NCBI RefSeq assembly: GCF_037478135.1
Contig: NZ_JBBHDV010000002.1
Location: 186,001-250,000, forward strand
Length of the DNA: 64,000 nt
Reading direction: 5' to 3'
Source: Denitratimonas sp037478135
GTDB taxonomy: Bacteria > Pseudomonadota > Gammaproteobacteria > Xanthomonadales > Xanthomonadaceae
Numbering within the stretch: the stretch's first letter is position 1; each line of letters begins with the position of its first letter. The notes under the pieces were generated by a model. It worked only from the letters and a program-made list of their open reading frames with translations, did not search any database and had not been told where the DNA came from. The position numbers were made by a program, and so were the translations under genes. Shown here piece after piece: positions 55,886 to 62,496 of this stretch.

Positions 55886-55905
55886 CAGGTGGTGCAGCAG
55901 GTCGA

Positions 55906-57150
55906 TCAGCGCAGTGCGTCGTCAGCTCCGAATCGCAGCGCGCGGGCGCGGGTTTCCAGCAGGCCGAGACGGGCCTGATCGTTGAGGCTCAGATCGCGCA
56001 GTTCATACGGTGCCGCCAGGCCGGATTTGGCCGCCAGATCGCCGAAATCCAGCGTGATGCCTTCGCCTTTGCCCGGCTCCAGCCAGCGTGCCGAATGCGC
56101 GATCGCGAACGGCTGCATGCTGCCGCCCTTCGCCGTGCCGTACAGCACGCCACGCAACTCGTAGCGGCCGGCTGCGCCCACTTCCAGCGGCAGCGTCAAC
56201 GCGACACGCCCGGATTTGGCCTGCACCGAAACGGCTTCGCCGCTCAGGCGCGCGGTCGGGCGCGAGACCGAGAAACTGGTCTTGGCATCGCGCGGAATCG
56301 CACCGTTCTTGCTGTTGGAAACGGCAAAGGTATGCACTTCCCACAGCGCCATGCCGCTGCCCGCATCGGCCGGCAACTGCACCGTGGCCTGATACTCGCC
56401 GCCCTTGGCCGGGGTGAAGTCGATCGGGATGCTGTGGCCCTGCGGCGAGGTCAGTACGCCGCCGATGCTGCTTGGGCGCGAGGCCCGGCTGCCGTCGTTC
56501 CATTGGGTTTTCAGCGTGATGGTGTCACCGGCCAGGGCACGGTCGCGGTCGGCTGCGAGCGTCAGCGACACCGGACTGTCCGGTTCGTAGACATGCAGCA
56601 GGTAGTCGCCGGCGGCGTTCTTGGCCATCAGCTGCAGCTGGCCTTCACCGGCGTCGGCTGCAAGACGGAACACCAGCGAGCCCTCACCGAAATCCACTCC
56701 GGCGGCCTTCATCTGAGCCGCATCCACCGCGATGCTGATGTCGCGCATGGCATCGAGCTTCCTGCCGTCGATGCGCAGGTCCAGATCGGACAATTGCAAG
56801 GCGGTACGCTTGGCGTTGTCGGCCGGGCTCAGGCGCAGCAGCGCGCCGGGTGCGGTGGTCTGGAAGCGGTAGCCCTTCTGCAATTGCTTGGCATCCAGCG
56901 TGGTCCAGAACTCGCGGCTGTCGGCGACGTAGGGCGTTTCGCGCGAGAGCGGCTGGGAGGGATCCAGCGCCCAGGCGAAATCCACCGGGGCACGTTCGAT
57001 ATCGGCGGCCAGCGCGGACTTTTCCATCGTCACGCGGCTGGCGACCAGATCGCCTTCGCTGGCGGGCAGCAGCTGTATGTGGGGTTCCGCCGCGAGCAGG
57101 GCGGGGCTGAAAAGAATGCCGCTGAGCGCGACGAAAATGAGGTTTTTCAT
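55906..57150 (-). CDS. Exported DUF4785-like protein
   Basis: ATG 57150 gives 414 residues with a signal peptide (MKNLIFVALSGILFSPALLA). The mature protein is beta-rich with two to three Ig-like segments (about 160-400), e.g. LTLAADRDRALAGDTITLKT and YQATVQLPADAGSGMALWEV. This matches the DUF4785 family of Gammaproteobacteria. It is 14 bp downstream of a secreted lipase-like gene and probably co-transcribed; it could be a partner, but that is inference. Confidence 0.82.
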   Translation of the reverse strand: MKNLIFVALSGILFSPALLAAEPHIQLLPASEGDLVASRVTMEKSALAADIERAPVDFAWALDPSQPLSRETPYVADSREFWTTLDAKQLQKGYRFQTTAPGALLRLSPADNAKRTALQLSDLDLRIDGRKLDAMRDISIAVDAAQMKAAGVDFGEGSLVFRLAADAGEGQLQLMAKNAAGDYLLHVYEPDSPVSLTLAADRDRALAGDTITLKTQWNDGSRASRPSSIGGVLTSPQGHSIPIDFTPAKGGEYQATVQLPADAGSGMALWEVHTFAVSNSKNGAIPRDAKTSFSVSRPTARLSGEAVSVQAKSGRVALTLPLEVGAAGRYELRGVLYGTAKGGSMQPFAIAHSARWLEPGKGEGITLDFGDLAAKSGLAAPYELRDLSLNDQARLGLLETRARALRFGADDALR

Positions 57151-57164
57151 GGTCGGCTCCGGGC

Positions 57165-58016
57165 TCACAGGTCGTTGCGAAGGATCACGTCGAGGTTGAA
57201 GCATTTCTTCCGGCTCTGGTTGTGGCTGAGCGGTTCCTTCCCGGCGGTGCGCTGGGTGTCGTAGAACCACACGTAACCGGCGCCGGCCTGGCTGCTGCAA
57301 TTGAGGAAACCGTCGGAACAGCTGTTGAGCCAGGCCTGGGTGATTTCCAGCCCGAGGTTGAGGTGGTAGCCGCCGCAGTAGCTGTCCGAATCCCAGATCG
57401 CGGTTTCAACGTCCTGCCCGACCACGGCCCAGAAGCCGCGCGGCAGCGAAGGACGCCCGGCGGTGCCGTACAGGTTGTTGGCGTTGTAGTGCGCCATCCA
57501 GCTCTGCTGTTGCATGCGCACCGCATCGTTCTTGTAGCCCAGCAGCCAGCCCAGCGCCGATTCGAACACGGTGCCGGCCATCACCGCATCCGCCAGCGGC
57601 GTGCCGCGCGAGGACGGTGCCAGCGCGTTGACCCAGCGGATCTTGTTGATGATGTTCGGATAGCGGCTGTCGTAGGTCGGATTGCTCATGATCCAGCGCA
57701 TCACGTTGCCACCGTTGGAGTGGGTGATGACCACCAGGTCGGTGATGCCGCGTGAATTGATGAAGCTGGTGAGCTGCCCCGCTGCGCAACCGGCGGCGCG
57801 CGAATCCCACATGTACTGCTCGAAATCGCAATTGATGACGGTGTAGTTGGCCTGGTTGGGCAGGCCCTGCCGCACCGAGTTGATGAAATCGGCTCCCCAA
57901 TAGTCGGCCGTCGCGTTGGTGTGCTTGCTGGTGCCATGCACGAAGGCCACGCCGGTATTGGCGAGCGCAAGCATGGGCGCAAATGCCAGCACACAGCCGG
58001 CAAGGTATTTCAACAT
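57165..58016 (-). CDS. Secreted alpha/beta hydrolase (lipase-like)
   Basis: ATG 58016 gives 283 residues with a signal peptide ending near MLALA. The fold shows an oxyanion-type GVAFVHGTSKH and the nucleophile motif LVVITHSNGGNVMRWIM, where the usual G-x-S-x-G appears as T-H-S-N-G. Several cysteines (CDFEQYMWDSRAAGC and later) suggest disulfides. Catalytic Asp and His are not assignable with certainty. It starts the two-gene operon with the DUF4785-like protein. Confidence 0.83.
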   Translation of the reverse strand: MLKYLAGCVLAFAPMLALANTGVAFVHGTSKHTNATADYWGADFINSVRQGLPNQANYTVINCDFEQYMWDSRAAGCAAGQLTSFINSRGITDLVVITHSNGGNVMRWIMSNPTYDSRYPNIINKIRWVNALAPSSRGTPLADAVMAGTVFESALGWLLGYKNDAVRMQQQSWMAHYNANNLYGTAGRPSLPRGFWAVVGQDVETAIWDSDSYCGGYHLNLGLEITQAWLNSCSDGFLNCSSQAGAGYVWFYDTQRTAGKEPLSHNQSRKKCFNLDVILRNDL

Positions 58017-58272
58017 CGTCGTATCTCCCCGTTGGAACGGCCCGGCGCGCATGCCTCCGGCATGACACGGGACCTTGGCTATCCGGCGACCCCTGTCTCC
58101 CTTCGCCGGCGTATGGTCGAGGATACGCGGGTTGCATGGCCGGATGCATGGCGCAATGCGGCAAACGTCGGCCTTGCCCAGCGCGGCATCATTTCAGCGA
58201 TGCAGACAGCAAAGAGCAGACCGCGCCAGGCAGGTGCCGACGATCACGTCAGGAATCCATGGGGGAGAAGGG

Positions 58273-58383
58273 TGGCAGCCCCGCCAGCTTGCCTCGGCAC
58301 CCGAGTCGACCAATACCGTTGCTGCCTTCCGGCCCTGGCGGGGTTTTCGGTCTATCGTCGCGAGGGGCCGGCGGGGCCGCCAT
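58273..58383 (-). ncRNA. ffs: Signal recognition particle 4.5S RNA
   Basis: On the minus strand the sequence CCGCCAGGGCCGGAAGGCAG carries the SRP core with its GGAA tetraloop, continuing CAACGGTATTGG. The outer arms TGGCGGCCCCGCC (near 58371-58383) and GGCGGGGCTGCCA (near 58273-58285) pair almost fully with a G-U, and inner segments also pair. This is the RNA partner of Ffh for co-translational membrane targeting. Ends are estimates from the stem and may differ by several bases. Confidence 0.88.
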
Positions 58384-58472
58384 GGACTGCTGCCCGTTGC
58401 GGGCATCTGCATTGTGCTGGTTGGGGCCGGCGAAGTTCACGCGGCTCAAGGTCTATCCAGCACTTTCAAACT

Positions 58473-58565
58473 TGGCGGAGAGAGGGGGATTCGAACCCCC
58501 GAAGCGCGGTTTAGACGCTTACACACTTTCCAGGCGTGCTCCTTCAACCACTCGGACACCTCTCC
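58473..58565 (-). tRNA. tRNA-Ser (anticodon GGA)
   Basis: The 93-nt class II tRNA has acceptor GGAGAGG paired with TCTCTCC (one G-U), anticodon stem CACGC/GTGTG with loop CTGGAAA (anticodon GGA, reading UCC/UCU), a long variable arm and T-arm GGGGGTTCGAATCCCCC. CCA is encoded. It lies ~90 bp from the SRP RNA gene on the same strand. Confidence 0.96.
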
Positions 58566-58686
58566 GCTGGAACCCGCGTCGCCGGCCGCAGCCGGAAACG
58601 AGGCCGGCCATGATAACCAGATGCCGGGATGCCGACAAGCAGCGGGCGAGTGCGGGATGTGCCGTCGAAAGTGCTCCGGTCCGCTG

Positions 58687-59817
58687 TCATTCACGCCGCT
58701 GCAGCAGGCAGGCCAGTTCGTAGTGGTCGGTGTGGGGGAACATGTCGAACAGTCGCACTTGGCGTGGCTCGAACTGCGCCAGATCCGCGATGTCGCGCGC
58801 CAGCGATGCGGCGTTGCAGCTGGAGTAGGCGATCCACTGCACCGGGCTGTCGCGCAAGGCTTCGCACAGCGCCTTGCCGAGCCCGCGCCGTGGCGGGTTG
58901 ACGATCACCAGTGGTGGCCATGGCGTGCCGGACCGGGCGAATGTGGTGGCGTCCATTGCCTGGAAGTGGAGGCGGCGCAATCCGAGTTCGTCGCGACTGC
59001 GGCAGGCGCTGGCGATGGCGTCTTCGGACAGTTCGATGCCGGTGACCTCGCGCTCGCCGTTGGCGCAATGCAGCGCAAATCCACCGACGCCGCAGAACAG
59101 GTCCCACAGCGCCGGTGGATCCACCTCCTGCACCCAATCGTGGATCTGCCGGTACAGCGCGGCGGCCACATCGGTATTGGTCTGGAAGAAGCTGCGCGGG
59201 CGCAGGTGGATCGGCATCGCGTTGAGTTGCATCGTCAGCGATTCATCCGGGCCCAGCAGGATTTCCTGCTCGCCTTCCAGTACCGCCTTGTGTTCGGGTT
59301 GCAGATTGACCGACACCACGCGCAGGCCGGGCAGGGCGGCCTGCAATGCGGGCAGGTGCTTGCGGATGCGCGCCAGCGGTTCCTGCGAGCGAAGCACGAA
59401 ACGCAGCATCAGTTCGCAGGAATGTTCGGCCAGGGTCAGCAGCAGGTATTTGAGTTCACCGTGCCGCGCGGGCACGTCGTAGGGCGTGATTGCGGCATCG
59501 CGGATGAAGCGGCGCAGCAGCGGAAACGTGGCGGCCAGTGCGGGTGGATACAGGCGGCAATCGTCCAGATCCACGCCGTGCCCTCTCTGGTCCAGGATGC
59601 CCAGTGTCGGTGCCTGCACGCTGCCGGCCACGACCAGTTTGGCCTTGTTGCGGAATCCGGATTCGCGGCTGGCGACTGGCGGCAGCCACAGTGGTTCGCC
59701 CAGACCGGACAGCATCTGCCGGGCGTGCGCGTCCTTGTCGATCAGCTGCTGCGGGTAGGCGTGTTCGATGCGGCCGCAGGAACGACAGCGGCCATCGCTC
59801 CAGGCGTCACAGTGCAT
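58687..59817 (-). CDS. rlmC: 23S rRNA (uracil-747-C5)-methyltransferase RlmC
   Basis: ATG 59817 gives 376 residues, matching E. coli RlmC (375). The N-terminus has four cysteines (MHCDAWSDGRCRSCGRIEHA and DLDDCRL), the Fe-S cluster ligands. SFFQTNTDVAAALYRQIHDW and WDLFCGVGGFALHCANG form the AdoMet site. IVNPPRRGLGKALCEAL and IAYSSCNAASLARD complete the RumB/TrmA fold, with the catalytic Cys in the last. It overlaps the flavoprotein gene end by 11 bp. Confidence 0.94.
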   Translation of the reverse strand: MHCDAWSDGRCRSCGRIEHAYPQQLIDKDAHARQMLSGLGEPLWLPPVASRESGFRNKAKLVVAGSVQAPTLGILDQRGHGVDLDDCRLYPPALAATFPLLRRFIRDAAITPYDVPARHGELKYLLLTLAEHSCELMLRFVLRSQEPLARIRKHLPALQAALPGLRVVSVNLQPEHKAVLEGEQEILLGPDESLTMQLNAMPIHLRPRSFFQTNTDVAAALYRQIHDWVQEVDPPALWDLFCGVGGFALHCANGEREVTGIELSEDAIASACRSRDELGLRRLHFQAMDATTFARSGTPWPPLVIVNPPRRGLGKALCEALRDSPVQWIAYSSCNAASLARDIADLAQFEPRQVRLFDMFPHTDHYELACLLQRRE

Positions 59818-61081
59818 CGCGCCGCTCCTTCCACCAGGCCAGCGCCCCTTCGGCGGCAATCACGCCGCTGGCAATACTGGCGGTCAGCAGGTAGCCGCCG
59901 GTTGGTGCTTCCCAGTCGAGCATTTCTCCGGCCACGAAGCTGCCTGGCGCGGCGCGCAGCATCAGGCGTTCGTCCACTGCCTCGAAACTGACGCCGCCGG
60001 CGGTGCTGATGGCTTCGTCGATCGGCCGGGTGGCGGTCAAACGCAGCGGCAGTGCCTTGAGGGTACGGGCCAGCGTGGCGCTGTCGTCCCAGGATTCGCG
60101 TGGAAGGATTTCATGCAGCAGGCCGGCCTTGACGCCGCTGAGGCCAAGGCGGCGGCGCCAGTGTTCGCTGCGCGAGCGGCTGCCGCGCGGTTGGGACAAG
60201 GCCTCGGTGATGGCGTCAGGGCTGCGGTCCGGCAGCAGGTCCAGTTCCAGCCGCGCGTGGCCGTGTTGCTGGATGGCATCGCGCAACGGTGCGGATAGCC
60301 CGTAGACCAGGCTGCCCTCGATACCGTCGCGGGTGATCACGCATTCACCGCGCTGCCACGGCCGGGCATCGGACACACGTGCGGCGATGGCTTTCAGCGG
60401 TGCGCCTTCGAAGCGTTCGCGGAAGGCCGCGCTCCATTCACACTCGAACCCGCAATTGGCCGGGTGCAACGGCGCAACCGCCACGCCACGGGCCACCAGC
60501 GCATCGATCCAGGCCCCATCCGAACCCAGTTTCGCCCAGCTGCCGCCGCCCAGCGCCAGGATCAGCAGATCGGCGCTCATGCGGATTTCGCCGTCCGGCG
60601 TGGCCACGCGCAGCGATCCATCCGCGTTCCAGCCCAGAAACCTGTGCCGCATCTGGAACACCACGCCGGCTTCGCGCAGGCGGCTGACCCAGCGGCGCAT
60701 CATCGGCCCGGCCTTCATGTCTGAAGGGAACACCCGGCCAGAGCTGCCGACGAAGGTGTCGATGCCCAGCGTGGCCGCGAAGTCGCGCAGCTGTTGCGGG
60801 CCGAAACGCTGCAACCAGGCGCCGACCTTTTCGCTGGCCGCGCCGTAGCGCGACACAAATCCCGGCAGAGATTCGGAATGGGTCAGGTTCAGCCCGCCCT
60901 TGCCGGCCAGCAGGAATTTGCGTCCGACCGAAGGCATCGCATCCAGCAGCGTGGTGCGGGCCCCGGCCGCAGCGAGAATCCCGGCCGCCATCAGCCCTGC
61001 CGGGCCGCCGCCGACCACGATCACGGTGGGCGGGGGCAACGGGATTTGGCCTGGCGGGAGTGGGTGCTGTTCAGGTGTCAT
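59807..61081 (-). CDS. HI0933/TIGR03862-type FAD-dependent oxidoreductase
   Basis: ATG 61081 gives 424 residues; an in-frame TTG at 61099 is less likely. FAD-binding motif VIVVGGGPAGLMAAGILAAA is near the N-terminus, followed by GRKFLLAGKGGLNLTHSE, the family signature. GGVSFEAVDERLMLRAAPGS and GEMLDWEAPTGGYLLTASIA end the domain. Biochemical role unknown. Its 3' end overlaps rlmC by 11 bp, so the two are coupled. Confidence 0.9.
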   Translation of the reverse strand: MTPEQHPLPPGQIPLPPPTVIVVGGGPAGLMAAGILAAAGARTTLLDAMPSVGRKFLLAGKGGLNLTHSESLPGFVSRYGAASEKVGAWLQRFGPQQLRDFAATLGIDTFVGSSGRVFPSDMKAGPMMRRWVSRLREAGVVFQMRHRFLGWNADGSLRVATPDGEIRMSADLLILALGGGSWAKLGSDGAWIDALVARGVAVAPLHPANCGFECEWSAAFRERFEGAPLKAIAARVSDARPWQRGECVITRDGIEGSLVYGLSAPLRDAIQQHGHARLELDLLPDRSPDAITEALSQPRGSRSRSEHWRRRLGLSGVKAGLLHEILPRESWDDSATLARTLKALPLRLTATRPIDEAISTAGGVSFEAVDERLMLRAAPGSFVAGEMLDWEAPTGGYLLTASIASGVIAAEGALAWWKERRDAL

Positions 61082-61103
61082 TTTATACTTGATTGTCAAA
61101 TAT

Positions 61104-61132
61104 TTTACTTAAGTTATTGATTGTGATATAAT
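61104..61132 (+). promoter_or_regulatory. Sigma-70-type promoter for the DUF2383 gene
   Basis: TTTACT and TATAAT are separated by 17 bp in an AT-rich stretch (about 61081-61135) that contrasts with the high-GC surroundings. Transcription would start near 61139, leaving a ~170-nt leader. Confidence 0.65.
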
Positions 61133-61309
61133 TGTCGCTTCCAGTGCAGTCGTCGCCATGCGTAAATAACGAAGTTTTTATGCCGCGCGCGCTACCCTGA
61201 CCGGCGTTGCCCGTCAACGCAATTGCCGTGCCGCGAGTCACCTCTCCATCGTCTGATGGGGCCTGAGGCGCCAGCGGCACTCCCACCCTCAGCCATGCAG
61301 GAGCTTTCC

Positions 61310-61774
61310 ATGAGCGAATCGCTGAACATTCTCCCCGAATTGATCGAAGCCAGCCGTGACGGCGTCGATTTCTATGCAGAAGCGGCCGAGGAGGTGGGTG
61401 ATACCGAACTGCGGAAACTGTTCCGCAGCATGGCCCGGGCCAAGTCGACCCTGGTCGAGGAACTCAGCCAGGAAGTGAAGCCCGGCGGCACCGCCCGGGT
61501 GCGTGCCAGCAAGCGCGCCGCCAAGCCGGCCGAATGGGTGTCCGACATCAATGCCACCTACAGCACATTGCGCACCGGCTTGAAGGCCATCTGCCAGGAC
61601 CAGGTCACCAAGATCGAACAGGCCGAGGCCGATCTGCTCGGCCGCATCCAGCGCATCCGCCATGACCGCGACCACAGCTATGTGGTGCGGGTACTGGCGA
61701 TGCAGTACGAAGCCAAGGCGCGCGTTGTGCACGAAGGCTTGCGTGCGCGCAAGCGCCGCCTGGCTGCGCAGTAA
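61310..61774 (+). CDS. Ferritin-like four-helix protein (DUF2383/PA2169-like)
   Basis: ATG 61310 follows GGAG at a good distance. The 154-residue all-helical protein has LNILPELIEASRDGVDFYAE, AAEEVGDTELRKLFRSMARA and TLVEELSQEVKPGGT. These match the PA2169/DUF2383 family, ferritin-like bundles of unknown function often linked to stress. The lone conserved metal-binding glutamates look retained. A terminator follows. Confidence 0.82.
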   Translation: MSESLNILPELIEASRDGVDFYAEAAEEVGDTELRKLFRSMARAKSTLVEELSQEVKPGGTARVRASKRAAKPAEWVSDINATYSTLRTGLKAICQDQVTKIEQAEADLLGRIQRIRHDRDHSYVVRVLAMQYEAKARVVHEGLRARKRRLAAQ

Positions 61775-61820
61775 GGCTTCCGGGGCATCCCGTTGCCATT
61801 CCGGCCCCGGCCGGGATCAG

Positions 61821-61857
61821 GCGCCGACGGTTTCCGGACCGTCGGCGCTGTTGTTTG
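61821..61857 (+). terminator. Rho-independent terminator of the DUF2383 gene
   Basis: Arms GCGCCGACGGT and ACCGTCGGCGC are perfect around TTCCGG, followed by TGTTGTTT. Confidence 0.8.
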
Positions 61858-61889
61858 CGCACACCGGCCGATTGGCGGCAGGCGGGTGC

Positions 61890-61919
61890 TTGGCAGCGCA
61901 AAACGAAAACGTGTATAAG
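61890..61919 (+). promoter_or_regulatory. Sigma-70-type promoter of the cold-shock gene
   Basis: TTGGCA and TATAAG lie 18 bp apart. The start near 61926 would leave a ~150-nt leader, in keeping with cspA-type thermosensing leaders. Confidence 0.6.
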
Positions 61920-62075
61920 AGGCCCGCTGTGTTTGCATGGGTCACAATGCATCGTGGCCCGGTGCGGCAGGATCCGGATTGATCTGTCCATCGCTTCGCG
62001 TCGCGTACTCCTTGCAATCCCAGTCCCGGTTTCCGGGTTGAAAATGTTCAGTCATCGGTTTCTAGGAGTGTTGTC

Positions 62076-62285
62076 ATGTCCGATCGTCAGACCGGCACAG
62101 TCAAATGGTTCAACGACGCCAAGGGTTTCGGCTTCATCAGCCGCGAAGGTGGCGAGGATCTGTTCGTGCATTTCCGTGCCATCCAGGGCACCGGCTTCAA
62201 GTCGCTGAAGGAAGGCCAGCAGGTTTCCTTCGTTGTGACCCAGGGCCCGAAGGGCTATCAGGCCGACCAGGTCGAACCACTCTGA
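62076..62285 (+). CDS. cspA: Cold-shock domain protein
   Basis: The 69-residue protein is a single cold-shock domain: TGTVKWFNDAKGFGFISREG (RNP1 KGFGFI) and DLFVHFRAI (RNP2). It binds single-stranded RNA/DNA and acts as an RNA chaperone. A strong AGGAG is 8 nt before the ATG. Which csp paralogue this is cannot be told. A terminator is downstream. Confidence 0.95.
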   Translation: MSDRQTGTVKWFNDAKGFGFISREGGEDLFVHFRAIQGTGFKSLKEGQQVSFVVTQGPKGYQADQVEPL

Positions 62286-62314
62286 CACGGTTCTGGGATT
62301 TTCCCGCGTGATGG

Positions 62315-62344
62315 ATCGCCCGGCATTCGCCGGGCGATTTTTTT
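62315..62344 (+). terminator. Rho-independent terminator of the cold-shock gene
   Basis: Perfect 10-bp arms ATCGCCCGGC / GCCGGGCGAT with loop ATTC are followed by a run of T. Confidence 0.93.
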
Positions 62345-62496
62345 GTGCGATGCAGCGTGTTGCCAGGCGCGTGCCGCTGCCATGATCGCGCTGCAAAACT
62401 TGTCCGGCAACTTCCTAGGAGGTGGGCACGAGGGGTCGGGGGACCCGAACTGCGAAAGGCCGGTAGCCGTTCTGGAAAACCTGCGGGGTAGCTCGG

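Larger units (their letters stand above)
61775..62075. other. Intergenic region: terminator, cold-shock promoter and long leader
   Basis: The 301-bp gap holds a terminator (61821-61857), a promoter (61890-61919) and a ~150-nt untranslated leader for the cold-shock gene. Nothing coding is seen. Confidence 0.65.

Noticed and set aside
62430..62496. Cyclic di-GMP-I (GEMM) riboswitch before the multiheme cytochrome
   Set aside because: Only short blocks resemble it; the conserved GACGCAAAGCC-type core is missing, so it is kept only as a low-interest leader observation.
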